Shown here: positions 11,529 to 22,032 of the stretch, piece by piece
Layout of the letters: every line of letters starts with the position of its first letter
Numbering within the stretch: position 1 is the first letter of the stretch
DNA from: Blasia pusilla
Lineage: Eukaryota > Marchantiophyta > Marchantiopsida > Blasiales
Reading direction: 5' to 3'
Assembly: GCA_050084515.1 (NCBI GenBank)
Contig: CM114271.1
Location: forward strand, 2,046,001 to 2,110,000
DNA: 64,000 nt
Notes under the pieces: model-generated
What the model was told of the DNA's origin: nothing
Databases searched by the model: none
The model's input: the letters and a program-made list of their open reading frames with translations, nothing else
Program-made: the position numbers and the translations under genes

Positions 11529-12250
11529 TACATAGAGAAGCTAGAGACATGACTTGTGCCATAGGAAGCTTGGGCGAAAGGCAATTGTAACTAGAGCATA
11601 CTAGTATTGCAATAAAGGAATGCATGAATTTGGAGATTCGATGCGTGTGTTATTTGCAATTTTTCTTTGGTAGTGCATGGTAATGAGTGGTTCCTCATAC
11701 GCTTAGGATGTTGGTCAAGAGGATAGATAAGGAGTATTTGAGGCGAGAGCTGGTATTCGAATAAGTGCCTAGAACAGGACTAAGTGTGGGGTAACTAGCA
11801 CTTGGGCTTGCCTTAGCGTCGGCGGGGTAGATCACTCTATCCTGGGGCTTGGGGTGATCTCACTTGTGAGTGTATGAGTGAACTTATTGACGTGCCTAAG
11901 TCGAATACGAGAACAACCCAAGAGTAGTACAAATTGTGTACCGTGTAGACAGGTGAGATGTTTACAAGTTGTGAGCACGAGAAGTTTTAGGTAGCAACCT
12001 CAGTTAGCTTATTTGATAGGTTAGATCGGTTGAGAACGGTCTAGGCTCATTGAAGAGAAGATGCTAAATGATGCTAAGTGTTGCAAGCGACAACCTAAAA
12101 CATAAGCCAACAGGAAGAATTGTGGGTTAGCTACTAAAACGCAATTCGATGTCAAGGGGTTGGCTTCCCACAATGACTTGGTATTAAAAAGGTTTGCGTT
12201 GATGAGGGCATCAACCTCTAAAGAGGGGTCAGTGTCGTGACCCTCATAAT
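11529..12250 (+). other. chromovirus 3' untranslated region, polypurine tract and LTR stub
   Basis: Non-coding. Near its end lies a purine tract TCTAAAGAGGGGTCAG (about 12218-12232) followed by TGTCGTGACCCTCATAAT (12233-12250), which looks like the start of a gypsy 3' LTR. The LTR is cut at 12251, where the MULE terminal segment begins. No other gene is seen in these 720 bp. Confidence 0.6.
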
Positions 12251-12416
12251 GGGGGTTGGTATTCTGGCAGGAGAGAGGAAGAGAGGAGAGTCTCTCTTAA
12301 AATAAAAAGGGCCAAATCCGCCTCTTCTCTTCAAAACTTTTTGACATATTTGAAATTTTTGTTTGCTTTCAAATTCATGAAATCTTTAGAAGAGAGTAGG
12401 TAGTGGTCCACATTCG
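12251..12416 (+). repeat. MULE terminal segment (copy I, left end)
   Basis: Begins GGGGGTTGGTATTCTGGC, then a purine-rich AGGAGAGAGGAAGAGAGGAG stretch and CTCTTAAAATAAAAAGGGCC. The same segment is found at 40546-40737, in the same orientation. The purine block resembles the other type of MULE end (31034, 59506), suggesting short imperfect terminal inverted repeats. Confidence 0.65.
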
Positions 12417-13139
12417 GGCCTAAAGAAACCTCCTTTTTCCAGGGGGCGAAAAACAAGCAGACATCATAAGATCACTATAAACATTTTTCCATCACTTTCC
12501 ATGTGAGCCTAAGTTTCTTCACATTGCCTGTCTTAGTCTACAGTAAGCTGTGCCCAGGGGTATTTTTGTTGGAGGACCATTGGCAAATAATTTGACTAGA
12601 AGTAGCAATCTCATCTCAATGAAATGTTCAAATAAAGAGTCTAACGATAGTCTCAACAGACTGCGGTGCTTTTCAAGGTTTAACTTCTCAGAATATTTGG
12701 TTGACATTATGGATTGACATCTCTTCTTGCAAAAGAAAGGCACAAGGAAATGCATGTAAATGATTGTTGACTCTTCTTGTAGAAAGCATCAATACTCATC
12801 ATACATTATGGAAAACCATTGGCAACACAGTACCAAAATGAGAATTGTTGAGCTTCCCCCATTCCTAAGTGTCTCTGAAGTGTTAATGTGTCATGAGACC
12901 TCAACCGGATGCGCATTGGGTACGATGCCAACCTCTCTTTTTGCAGGGATTGTTGCCTGCATCATGGCTTCCCTTGAATTACCCCATAATGAATGGTGTC
13001 TGCTAAAGACCAACTTTGTGAAATGTGAACACACGAGACGATAATTGTACCAAAATATTGTTAGCTATCTGGAGTAAAGAGGAATTGATGTCCCTTCATT
13101 CAGATCCTAAATCTGAGAAATCGAGAAGCTGTACCCCTC

Positions 13140-13620
13140 CCAACCCGTCGGAATTTTAGAGGTTGCAACTCTTGCAACCCGTCGGAATCAGATGGCTTGC
13201 ACCCCTTGCAAGCAAGCTCACCATAACAAAGGAAAGATTTTCAGAAGTGATTCAATTCCACCCTGCACCCACAAAAATCCAACAGGTTGGCAATCCGACA
13301 AGTAGTAGGAATCCAGCACGTCTTAGAGAAGAAAAGAAGCCTACGACTGGTTTGACGATACTAGGGGAACGAACCAAAAGTGAAGAAGCTCACCACAATA
13401 CCTCAGAATTTGGTCTCATAGGGAAAGAGTCAGATCACTCAAGCAGCTAACCTGTCAAAATCCGACAACTTGCTTGGAAATGGTTAAAAAGTTGCAATGT
13501 TCAAAAAGTGAAAAGTTGCAACACGTCGGAATCAGACAGCTTGCCTGGAAATGGTTAAAAAGTTGCAGTGTTCAAAAAGTGAAAAGTTGCAACCCGTCGG
13601 AATCAGACGGGTTGCAAAAT
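13140..13620. repeat. Palindromic GTCGGA repeats, 3' region
   Basis: Several copies of the half-site GCAACCCGTCGGA with an inverted partner one base on, e.g. a near-perfect palindrome at 13587-13617, and degenerate ones near 13146, 13175 and 13520. They lie in the 3' non-coding part of the methyltransferase gene (reversed here). More copies occur near 14045, 14215 and 14275. Confidence 0.8.
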
Positions 13621-13758
13621 AAACATTTTGAATAGCTAGACGAACACAATCGACAAGTCAAAAATATATATTCAACTAACTTTTACAAACACCATTATCG
13701 TTTGAAAAAATCTTGTCCTTTATTACATCCGAAGGAAGCTCGGAAATGTACATTTGAT

Positions 13759-14007
13759 CTAGTCTGTGATTTCTTCAGCCTCGTCATCTATAAATTTACT
13801 CCTAACTCTCCTAGGTTTCTGTACAAAAGGAATGTCATGGGATACAAGTGGCTCCTCTGGCCGATTGTAGACGGGGATAAAAAATGTTGGCGAATTCGAG
13901 AGCCTTGGCCCTCCCCTAGGTACACCATAACGGTCCCATGTAACCATATTTGAGTCCCACTGCCTTCCTTGGCAGTATTCTTGTACGCTCTGCAAGGTGA
14001 CACCCAT
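13759..14007 (-). pseudogene. Terminal-exon-like fragment of the methyltransferase gene (left arm)
   Basis: 82-residue open reading on the minus strand with middle block SNSPTFFIPVYNRPEEPL and an acidic end (DDEAEEITD). The right arm has the same segment at about 26760-27003. It follows an intron-like TTGCAG acceptor and ends in an acidic tail like exon 4, so it may be an alternative or extra last exon. No domain recognised. Confidence 0.45.
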
Positions 14008-14539
14008 CCAATATCAATATGTGCTCCGTCCTTGGAAACACCATCATGACAATCTGACAGGTCGTAGGAATCCAACACGTCTTAGAGAAGAGAAGAAGCC
14101 TATGACTTGTTTGACAATACTAGGGGAAGGAGCCAAAGTGAAGAAGCCCGCCAGAATGCCTCTAAAGTTGGACTAACAGGGAAAGAGTCCGATCACTCAC
14201 GCAGCCAATATGTCAAAATCGGACATGTTGCTTGGAAGTGGTTAAAAAGGTGCAGTGGTCAAAAAGTGAAAAGTTGCAACCCGTGGGAATCGGACAAGTT
14301 GCAAAATAAATTGTCGGAGTACATAGACGATAACAATCGACAAGACCAAAAAAGATATTCAGCAAAATTTTACAAACACCATCATCGCTCGAAAAAATCT
14401 TGTCCTTTATTACATCCGAAGGAAGCTCGGAATTGTACATTTGATATATTCTATGAATTCTTTTGCCTCGTCATCAAATAAATCCCTACTCCAAAACGCT
14501 GCAGTCAAGCTAGGTCCGTGAGTTCTTTGAACTCACTCG

Positions 14540-15030
14540 TCATCGTCCGAGAGCTCCTCCTGAATTACTGTCGGCCTTGCCCTCCCAATTTTTGGAATCG
14601 TGGGAAGTGACGATGGTGTCACTACCAATGGTGGGTCTGGAACCAGAGCTCTTGGCCTTGGAGGAGAGTTGTACGCCCCAACTAGCTTGTCGTAATCTGC
14701 CTTTGCCTCTTTGCAAAGGTCAAACAGTTTATGCCTTCCCTCAAGGCAAAGAATGTTCCTGCCACTATGCCATGCGCCTCTGATACTCGCCCCTTGAAAG
14801 GCCCACTAAGTCGAACACCAAGTCACCCGGCCTTGAGCACAGCTCGATGAGCGTTTGCATCAGGGCTGGCAACTTTTCCCTTCCTCCAAGTAAGGGGGTA
14901 CTGTCTTGCATGTAAATTCCGGGGGGTGGGAGGGATTGTATAAACTATCTAAGCTGTACCCATCGGAGCATGGATCCACTGGATCCAGGATCTTAAATAC
15001 TTGGAAGTTGTGCTCGGGCCGAACAAAGCG
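14540..15030 (-). pseudogene. Methyltransferase exon 4 fragment, inverted copy
   Basis: Minus-strand copy of exon 4 (25728-26241). FVRPEHNFQVFKILDPVDP is read near 15020-14960 and the motif I region follows near 14860-14760 across frameshifts; the acidic C-terminus is at about 14545. It is fused head-on to the transposase gene at 15030, so transcription of the transposase would run straight into it. Clearly a rearrangement by-product, not an independent gene. Confidence 0.7.
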
Positions 15031-16053
15031 TAATGCGAACATGCTCCGAACTTCCCCCGTCTACGAGTCTGAAACCGGCACTTGTAAGATTGTCCACTTT
15101 GTCTTGAGTGCGGTTCGTACCTATGGCGATGGGCCAAATCGTGGGGGTATTCCCCGGAGCTCCAATGGCAGCCGGATAAGACTTCCGGAAAGCGCAAGAT
15201 TCATTTGGGCAGAAGAAGTACTTCAATTGATCCCCGGTCCTTGTGAAACAATCAAAGGTTTTGAGTCCCCAAAACCCAGGCAGTGGTCATCCAGTGCTTG
15301 TACAGTTCTTATTTAGGAAAGTGCCGCATGCTCTCCTAATTCCATCAGATCCTGCCCTGCAGGTGGGTTCACGTCCTGGGTTGCTCCGAGATATATGCCA
15401 CCATTTTAGGTTGCAATCCACCTCCATTACCGGAATCCCATATTGTTGAACCACCCTAGTGACCGGATGTTGCGAACTTCCAACAACGGAGGGCTTTTGA
15501 AATAAGACATTCACTGATTTTGAAGAAGGGTCTCCATCACGGATTTGGGACGGTTTCGGGGTCCCCGAATACCTGGGCGGCATAATTTCCTCATCCAAAT
15601 CAATCACCGGATTTGTTCCTCGATGCTGCCTCTTCACCTGTCTGAAGTCAAGATACTTATCTGGTCTCCACGAGTCTCGCTCGGACTGCTCTACCACCAT
15701 CTGAATGGGACGTCTTGAAACCCGCCCATGAATATCCCCACCAATGTGTATGTCTTGCTCGAGGGGAGTTCCAGCTACGCACCGGTTGAAGGCTTCCACA
15801 TACATTTTTCATCACTCGATCTCACAGCCACCCTGATATAGAGCTCGTAGATCGACGGCCCCCTTCCTTTTGTTATGCCTTTTGTGAGGAAGATATGAGA
15901 CGCTGCAGACTGTAGCATTGCTCTTGCTTGGTCTTGTTGGCATGCCTCCACAAGTGAAATTCGTTGGCATGCTTGTGACGACCTCCAGGAGGAATGAACA
16001 CTTTCTGCTCCACTTGTGTTGGGGCAGAGGGCATTTTCATGAATGTTCAATCC
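15031..16053 (-). pseudogene. MULE transposase exon 2, copy I (3'-truncated)
   Basis: Second exon of the leftward transposase. The exon starts at 16053, after an AG acceptor (TTGCAG), with GLNIHENALCPNTSGA. It then contains FLTKGITKGRGPSIYELY, a frameshift near 15780, FNRCVAGTPLEQDIHIGG, DLDEEIMPPRY and FFCPNESCAFRKSYPAAIG. It ends abruptly at 15031, losing the last ~170 residues including the SWIM-like finger. The function of this middle region is unknown; Cys pairs (CRAGSDGIRRAC, FFCPNESC) may bind metal. Confidence 0.75.
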
Positions 16054-16839
16054 CTGCAACGATGGAAATGTTAGAAGGGAACGAAAATAACTCAGGAGTA
16101 AAAAATATAAGCTACATGTCGGAACCAGACGGGTTGCAAGCCCAAGGCATCCCATGAACGACTCTGCAACCCGTCGGGTCCCGACGTGTTGCAACCTTAA
16201 ACCCACCTACTGCAACCCGTCGGAACCAGACTGGTTGCAAGCCCAAGGCATCCCATGAACGACTTTGCGACCCGTCAGGTCCCGACGTGTTGCAAACTTA
16301 AACCCACCTACTACAACCGATCGGAACTAGACGGGTTGCAAGGCCGAAGCATCCCATGAACGACTTTGCGACCCGTCGGGTCTCGACGTGTTGCAACCGT
16401 AAACCCACCTACTGCAACCCGTCGGATTCAGACGGGTTGCAAGGCCGAGGCATCCCATGAACGACTCTACAACCCGTCGGGTCCCGACGTGTTGCAACCC
16501 TAAACCCACCTACTACAACCTGTCGGATTCAGACGGGTTGCAAGAACCTATGGCCACTCTGGAAGATCCAAGTGCAAGTCCTCCAAAACCCATCCGGGTC
16601 AAACTATTTGCAGGCCTTGTATACATGCAACTTGCATACTTGTCTATGGGTTGCACCAAAATTCTGGATGCAACCCGTCGGTTTTCGTCGGGTTGCACAC
16701 TCGGGCAACCCGTCGCATCCGACAGCTTGATTGGTTTCTTCGGTTTGAAATTGCTATAGTTCCCACGCTTTTCAACTTGAGCTGCAACTTTACAAACAAT
16801 TCTCAGCGTGAGCTTGACAAGACCAAATAGTGAACTCAC
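16054..16839 (-). repeat. Transposase intron, copy I, filled with 101-bp tandem palindrome units
   Basis: GT-AG intron on the minus strand: donor CAG|GTGAGT at 16840/16839 and acceptor TTGCAG at 16059-16054. It is 786 bp against 271 bp in copy II and 501 bp in copy III. Four or more tandem units of about 101 bp (starts near 16140, 16241, 16341, 16442), each with two palindromes of the GCAACCCGTCGGA type, explain the extra length. The other two copies conserve the same splice positions with different repeat numbers. Confidence 0.8.
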
Positions 16840-18856
16840 CTGCCGCATGAAGTTTCCACATTGTCTCATACGTACAGTCCACCAACTCAACCAAGAGCAC
16901 AACTCTTTGTACTTCCCCTCAATCGCATGCTTCCTCCACCACCCATGAAGTTCTTCTTGGCATTCCATGGCATGCTTCAAGGTTTTGTTGTCCTTGTAGC
17001 GTTGGAGTAGAGTGACATGCTCTGTCCTCTTATTCTCCTTGATGCAAGATTTGGTGTACCGGGTCACGGACTGTTGCCAATGGAAAGCATCCGACCTTTC
17101 CCTCTCCGGTTGAACCTCTCCACCCCAAAACACTTCCGAGATAGCAATTCACCCAGGTTGTGCATTGTCCGCCATGAACCCATAAATTTCCGGAGGTGGC
17201 CTTTTTTTTCCTTCACCACCTCCAATAAGAGTAACCAGCACATCTTCAAACTGCCAACGTCTTCTGCCTTTACTTCACACACAAATATAGTTTTGAGTCC
17301 CTTCTCCACATGGTCATAAACGTGAGCACCCATCGTCAACCATCCGTTCAGTACTCTGTAGCAAATATCAAAGCTTACCCAACTGCCGTAAAGATCTTCC
17401 CCTTCCCTCATTCGATCTATAAGATCGAGGCCACTCGACGGACCTATGGTTGACATTTTGAAGACATAGGCCCTAAATCCCTCGCCTCCTTGGCCCATGA
17501 ACTGCCATCTCTCAATGAATGGAAATCTGGACTTGGCCTTGATTCTGGCGATGGCATCCATTTCGGCCGTCTTTCCATCCAGAACTCGTATTTGACGCAG
17601 CAAATTTCGGAAGCATTCAGGATCAGGGAGAAATGCAAGATTTTCCCAAAGTTGTTTCTCCTCAACCGTCGTGATCTCGCCCTGTCCAAAGATTCCAAGC
17701 AATTGTTCACAAATTTGTGATGCCATTGTGAGCTTGATCACTCAGGGCTTTGAACCCGGAGAGTTTCTGTAGACCTCGGCAACTTTCTTCGCCACATCCT
17801 CCTTGATGTGTCTCTGAATTGCATCGATCACAGGATGAGTGTGGGAGCCAACATGAACTTCCGGCCTTGTGTACTTTGACGTGGAGCCCAAGTTGTGGAC
17901 AATGAAAAATATGTATGCAGGACACGCTCCCACGCAAAACTGCGATGCGTGACAATGAGGACATCGAAGGCCTCCCGGCGGTATGGTGGCACCAACCTCG
18001 TAAGGAGTTTCTGCATTTTGGGGGGGAATTGGGACGTATTGACTCGCCCGTTGCCCTCTAGATACGGGCATGCTGGACTTCTACACTCCAAGGCTCCGAC
18101 GCATTGGCGGCGGGAGACAATCCAAGGACCATCTCGAATTGAAGCACTAGTCCGTTGAAGCCTGCACCATCGCTGACAATCAGACTTTCTGTCCATACCC
18201 TTCAGGCGTCCTCCATCTTTCTTTTGAGCAGGAGCAGCAAGTGGAGGCAACTCAAAAATGCAATTACCATCATACGTGGGCGGCAGCTCATCGACAAGAA
18301 TGTGCTTGAACATTTTCAAGGCCAAAGATGAAAGCAAACTATTGCCTGATACTCGCAAGAGGAACGAGTAGGCGAACAGAGGGCCCGGTTGGTGTACGAC
18401 AGATCCACTGAAGTTGATAACATCCGGAATCTCTTCAGGAAGAACAACATTGTTACGAGCATGTGAAGTTGGAGTCGAAGCCGGATCTACTGAGCTAGGA
18501 GTTGCAAACGTAGAGCTTGGAGCACTAGGAAATTCTCGACCGTCTACTTGGGAAACATATGAATTCAGGGGCAGGCCGTAAACTCTGTATTGACCATTTG
18601 CTAGAGGTAGGAGATTCCATACTTTACGGTTTGCAATCACTAGTTGGATTGTCTCACCTATTATGTCCTCCGTACCGTCCACCCTAACATCCTTGGATAC
18701 AAAGATGGTTCCAATTTGGAAAAGAAATCGAACAGAGAGAAAATTTTCATCCACTGCTATGAAAGACTCAAGAGCTTGCGGCCGAACGATTTCTGATTGA
18801 GGAAGGGCCGCTAGATGACTGCCACAAGTGAGCTTCACATAATTATCCATTCCCAA
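16840..18856 (-). pseudogene. MULE-like transposase exon 1, copy I
   Basis: Begins MGMDNYVKLTCG at 18856 (a second ATG is two codons later). N-terminal ~220 residues are unrecognised; then a Cys-rich region (CVGALECRSPACPYL, RCPHCHASQFCVGAC) ending in VHVGSHTHPV (about 17860-17831), a GxHxHP pattern like FLYWCH/WRKY-GCM zinc fingers. The catalytic core has SFDICYRV (near 17365) and GFMADNAQPGW-like sequence (near 17165) followed by AFHW, matching the D, D and C/H motifs of MULE transposases. A seventh C in a C-run near 18022 shifts the frame, and a TGA near 17741 interrupts it (copy II has AAA). About 670 residues when read through; ends at donor 16840. Confidence 0.75.
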
Positions 18857-18868
18857 AAATTTTGTATG

Positions 18869-18942
18869 GGAGGAGGGTGAGAATGAGAATGAGAATCGGA
18901 TTGAGAATCGGAATGAGAATGAGAATGAGAATGAGAATTTTT
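18869..18942. repeat. GAGAAT short tandem repeat in the transposase leader
   Basis: About a dozen imperfect GAGAAT/GAGAATCGGAAT units just upstream of the transposase start. Copies II (35243-35304) and III (63975 to window end) have the same repeat at the same place. Confidence 0.85.
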
Positions 18943-18950
18943 AATTTATA
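18943..18950 (-). promoter_or_regulatory. TATA box of the transposase gene, copy I
   Basis: TATAAATT on the minus strand about 90 bp upstream of the transposase ATG; conserved in copy II at 35305-35312. Confidence 0.6.
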
Positions 18951-19029
18951 GTGAATAGGAAATCAGATACTCTTGATAGAATTTTACTGACAAGATGAAG
19001 TTCGGTAGGTGAAATTTTCTGACACAATG

Positions 19030-19740
19030 GATTCAATTCTGTTGCAATCTGTTACAAGATTTGGGAAGCAGAGACGTGGGTTGCGAAGCACACTTCATTT
19101 CGTTGGAACCCGTCGGAGTCCTGGTAACTCAACTATTAACCCAAGCTAAGCAAAGCCTGCAACCCATCGGCTTCGGACAGGTTGCACGCTTCTGCCTTAC
19201 CTTGAAACGCAAACATGATCAAAGCTGGCAACCCGTCGCTCTCCGACAAGTTGATCGGATACCGCGCCTTCTTGCCCGAAGATGGCGGAGGCTTGTAACC
19301 CGTCGGCATCAGACGGGTTGCCCAATTATCTCACGGTGTAACACTTACATGAAGGAAGCATGCAAACCGTCTGTTCCCGACGAGTTCGCGGGTGCCGCAC
19401 CTTCTTGCCCAAAGACGGCAAGGCGTGCAACCCGTCGCCCTCCGACGGGTTGCGCAAGGGCCTTGCCTTGTTTCGCTTACATGAAGGAAGCATGCAACCT
19501 GTTGGCCTCCGACAAGTTGCGTGGGAAGCCCGTGTTGTTAACCCTTGATGAGGGAAGCGTGCAACCCAACGGTCTCCGACGGGTTGCGCGGGTACGTTCG
19601 GTTCTTGTCCGAAGACGGTGGAGGCACTCAACCTGTCGGTCTCCGATGGGTTGCTCGCGCACCTCGCGTTATCGTCCCAGGACGGCGGAGGCACGCAACC
19701 TGTCGGACTCCGACGGGTTGCCATTTTTCACGTCCAGACT
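19030..19740. repeat. Phased palindrome array between divergent promoters, copy I
   Basis: About eleven palindromes of the form GCAACCCGTCGGN + TCCGACGGGTTGC. Starts at 19159, 19228, 19295, 19362, 19427, 19494, 19561, 19627 and 19695 give a period of 65-69 bp, mostly 67. Spacers are related to each other. It fills the interval between the two outward TATA boxes (18943-18950 minus, 19811-19818 plus). The core GTCGG/CCGAC is best conserved; outer arms vary and are CpG-rich. Confidence 0.9.
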
Positions 19741-19810
19741 TCCGTAACGGCCAGCACGTCGTTGTTGGAAGGTCAACGCGACCCAACGGTCAGCCCAACG
19801 GCTAGAAAAG

Positions 19811-19818
19811 TATAAATA
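19811..19818 (+). promoter_or_regulatory. TATA box of the ParB-methyltransferase gene, copy I
   Basis: TATAAATA preceded by CCCAACGGCTAGAAAAG, about 256 bp upstream of the ATG at 20074. The same block stands at 36279-36286 in copy II. The leader between TATA and ATG is non-coding and contains repeats around GACTCATC/CGAGAC. Confidence 0.75.
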
Positions 19819-20073
19819 GGGAAGAAATTGCTCATTTCCGGTTTCTCATTTTGCGATCTCCATCGCTCTCCCGCGCAGCAGGTGATCAGATACCAAGGGG
19901 CGCTTCACACGGCGAGTCATCGCGAGACGATACGAGCGAACGATCGTGAGACGGTTTGACCAAACGATCGCGAGACAATTCGAGCTACCCATCAAGGCAA
20001 CTCATCTCGATATCAGCAAGGCCACTGATCAAGCGATTCATCATGGACATAGGTGGAGGAATTTTTAGGAAAA

Positions 20074-20703
20074 ATGACGAGGAAAAAAGCTCAAGCAAAC
20101 AAGTCTGGGAGCTTCACTCCCAAGTCCATTAGGACTCCTGCGTCACCATCTCCAGGGCCTCGTTCGGCAAATGAGATAAGGCAGCAAGAAATCAAGGAGC
20201 GAGAAAGGGAAGCGAAGATGCACAACTAGGAGGTTCTTGCGAAACGTGTACAAGAGGCGCTCGATAAACAGAACGCAGAGGCTGAGATGTCGTAGGCCTT
20301 GAAGAAAAGAGTCGCCGACAAAAAGCGAGAAAAGAAGCGTCTGGACGCGTCGGTGAGGAGAGCAGAATTGGCTAAAGCGAGGAGGGAAAAAGAAATAGCC
20401 ATTGACGACAGCGCTACCCATCAACCGAAAGTTTTGAGATGCGGGAAATGTCTCCGATGAAGTCCGGGGACACAATCAATATAGCGGAAACGGCCGGTGT
20501 TAAAATTCATGGACGATGAGATCATGAGGACCGCTAGTGTGGAGATGGTGGACATTGCTGAAGAAGCAAGAGAGCGGTCATCCTCCTCTCCAAGCCCGGC
20601 GGAAGAAATCAACCTCTATCGGATCGACGAGTTTCCAATGGACTTGCCAGCTGCTGTCTTAGAGCTGTTGGCTGGTCAAGAAACCCACCCAATCTTTGAG
20701 CGG
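20074..20703 (+). pseudogene. ParB-methyltransferase gene, exon 1, copy I
   Basis: ATG at 20074 (MTRKKAQANKSGSF), then a Ser/Pro stretch (TPASPSPGPRSANE) and a long Lys/Arg/Glu-rich segment that should form a coiled coil (EREREA..., LKKR..., REKKR). Stops near 20227 and 20292 and a frameshift near 20455 break this copy. The later part (MVDIAEEAREQ-like, then FPMDLPAAVLELLAG) is open from 20497. The exon ends FER at 20703, followed by GTAAGA. Copy II supports the same start and splice site. Confidence 0.7.
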
Positions 20704-20801
20704 GTAAGAGAGGATCTGGATTTTTTGAATTATGTGAAGGCCCATCTTGCAATTTATTGGCAATTCAGTGTAGCTTACTGATCTTGTCCCGGTTGTGACA
20801 G
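20704..20801 (+). other. Intron 1 of the ParB-methyltransferase gene, copy I
   Basis: 98 bp, GTAAGA ... TTGTGACAG; the same length and borders in copy II (37203-37300). Splicing joins FER to VVKQMAL without changing frame. No palindromes in this intron. Confidence 0.75.
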
Positions 20802-21274
20802 GTGGTAAAGCAGATGGCACTGATGGAAGGCCACAACGCCCCGAGAATTCCACTCTGCCGATTGCGGACAATGGAGTACGGCCGCGAAATTCAGTCTAAC
20901 GAGGATATTGCAAAGCTCAAACAATCGAAGGTGACAGCATCCTACGTCGACAACTTCCCTCCTCTCTATGTTCAGACTTACAATGACCATGGAACCCAAG
21001 CGCTGGTTACAGAGGAGGACTTGGAAAAGCTTGAGATATTCTGGAGGATGAGAGATCAAGAATTCAGAAGGCAAGTAGAGGGGACGGAATTCAGCTGGAT
21101 GAGGAATCTGCATTTCTTCATCTGGGATGGAAATCACAGGTTCATGGCATGGACAAAGTTTGCAGAGGAGCGCCCAAACTCCTTGGAGGCACATTTTTGC
21201 GTGAAGGCAGTGGTCCTTCATCCATACCCTCATCACATGGCGACGGTGGAGATGGCCATGCATGCCATGAACAC
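20802..21274 (+). pseudogene. ParB-methyltransferase gene, exon 2 (ParB-like domain), copy I
   Basis: Uninterrupted in this copy: IPLCRLRTMEYGREIQ, PPLYVQTYNDHG, then FFIWDGNHRFMAW (about 21113-21152) and AHFCVKAVVLHPYPHH. The V/I-x-D-G-x-H-R pattern preceded by a residue-choice segment is the signature of the ParB/sulfiredoxin-like fold that binds DNA or nucleotide in bacterial ParB proteins and in ParB-methylase fusions. Ends in AMHAMN at a GTAAGT donor (21275). Family assignment is from motif and the downstream methyltransferase; a structure prediction would settle it. Confidence 0.65.
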
Positions 21275-22032
21275 GTAAGTTTCTTCTTGCTGCAAACCAT
21301 CGGACTCCGACAAGTTGTTTGAGTCGCCACTATTTTTGGGATGTTGTTGGCCAAATGCAACTCGTCGGACTCCAACGAGTTGCTCGATTGATGAATGGGT
21401 TAGGATGTTTTTGGCCGAAAGCAACTCGTCGGAGTCCGACGAGTTGCTCGACAGGCCGCATTCTTTGGATGTATATTGAAGAAAGCAACTCATCGGAGTC
21501 CGATGAGTTGCTCGACTCGCCGCCTTTTTTGGATGTTTTTTGAAGAAAGCAACTCGTCGGACTCCGACAAGTTGCTCGACTCGCCGCCTTTTTTGGATGT
21601 TTTTTGAAGAAAGCAACTCGTCGGAGTACGACGAGTTGTTCGACTGACCACAGGTTTAGTATGTTTTTGGCCTAAAGCAACTCGTCGGAGTCCGACGGGT
21701 TGCTTGACTCGAAGCTATTTTTGGAGGTTTTTTTATGTTTTTGGCCGAAAGAAACTCGTCGGAGTCCGACAGATTGCATTCGGAAGTTAGAAGCTACCTT
21801 TTTCGCGTCAAATTGCAGCTTTCATTGCAATTGCGCAACTTGTCGGACTGTGACGGGTTGTTATGTTCACTTTTGATACGGACTATCTGACAACCCGTCA
21901 GACTCCGACGGGTTGCATAATTTAGCTCGTTGCTAGAATCCGACCTTGAGCTGTGACGACCTGTCGGAGTCCGACGGGTTGCAGGAACCCATGTACCTTA
22001 CAAAATTTCTTATATTGAGTTTGGATGTGCAG
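21275..22032 (+). repeat. Intron 2, copy I, with 64-bp palindrome array
   Basis: 758-bp intron, GTAAGT to TGTGCAG. Palindromes GCAACTCGTCGGA + TCCGACGAGTTGC start at 21358, 21421, 21485, 21549, 21613 and 21677 (period 64), then 21750 and further ones to about 21980. The arms here carry CTCG where the promoter array has CCCG. Copy II keeps the same splice sites, but its intron is 495 bp with fewer palindromes. Confidence 0.85.

Larger units (their letters stand above)
9125..12250 (+). mobile_element. Ty3/gypsy chromovirus F, 5'-truncated
   Basis: Starts abruptly inside reverse transcriptase, just before MMPFGL, and runs through RNase H, integrase and a C-terminal chromodomain to a 3' untranslated region. 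Gag, protease and the RT fingers are missing, replaced on the left by the end of copia A. On the right its 3' LTR is cut off after about 18 bp by the end of the MULE-like element I. The chromodomain places it among chromoviruses. Confidence 0.88.
12435..15030 (-). repeat. Inverted arm: reversed copy of 25740-27950
   Basis: Read on the minus strand this interval matches 25740-27950 in order: methyltransferase exon 4 start, its acidic C-terminus, the duplicated tail, the terminal exon-like segment, palindromic repeats, and the outer GGGGGCGAAAA block. The left arm has about 315 bp (roughly 12576-12895) that the right arm lacks. The junction with the transposase is sharp at 15030/15031: copy II continues with transposase code where this copy switches to methyltransferase code. 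Confidence 0.85.

Noticed and set aside
12760-13044. 94-codon plus-strand reading in the left arm
   Set aside because: The right arm lacks much of it and it shows no domain; likely chance within the non-coding arm.
15287-16206. Separate small genes for the two minus-strand readings here
   Set aside because: Copies II and III show one continuous exon; the break is a frameshift.
19159-19730. Regular 27-bp repeats with ~40-bp spacers resemble a CRISPR array
   Set aside because: Spacers are related to each other, repeats are full palindromes, the setting is a eukaryotic transposon with introns, and there are no cas genes.
19061-19805. 228-codon reading rich in GCNPS/RPTGC-like repeats in the MULE spacer
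   Set aside because: It is the translation of the palindrome array; copy II does not keep the frame.
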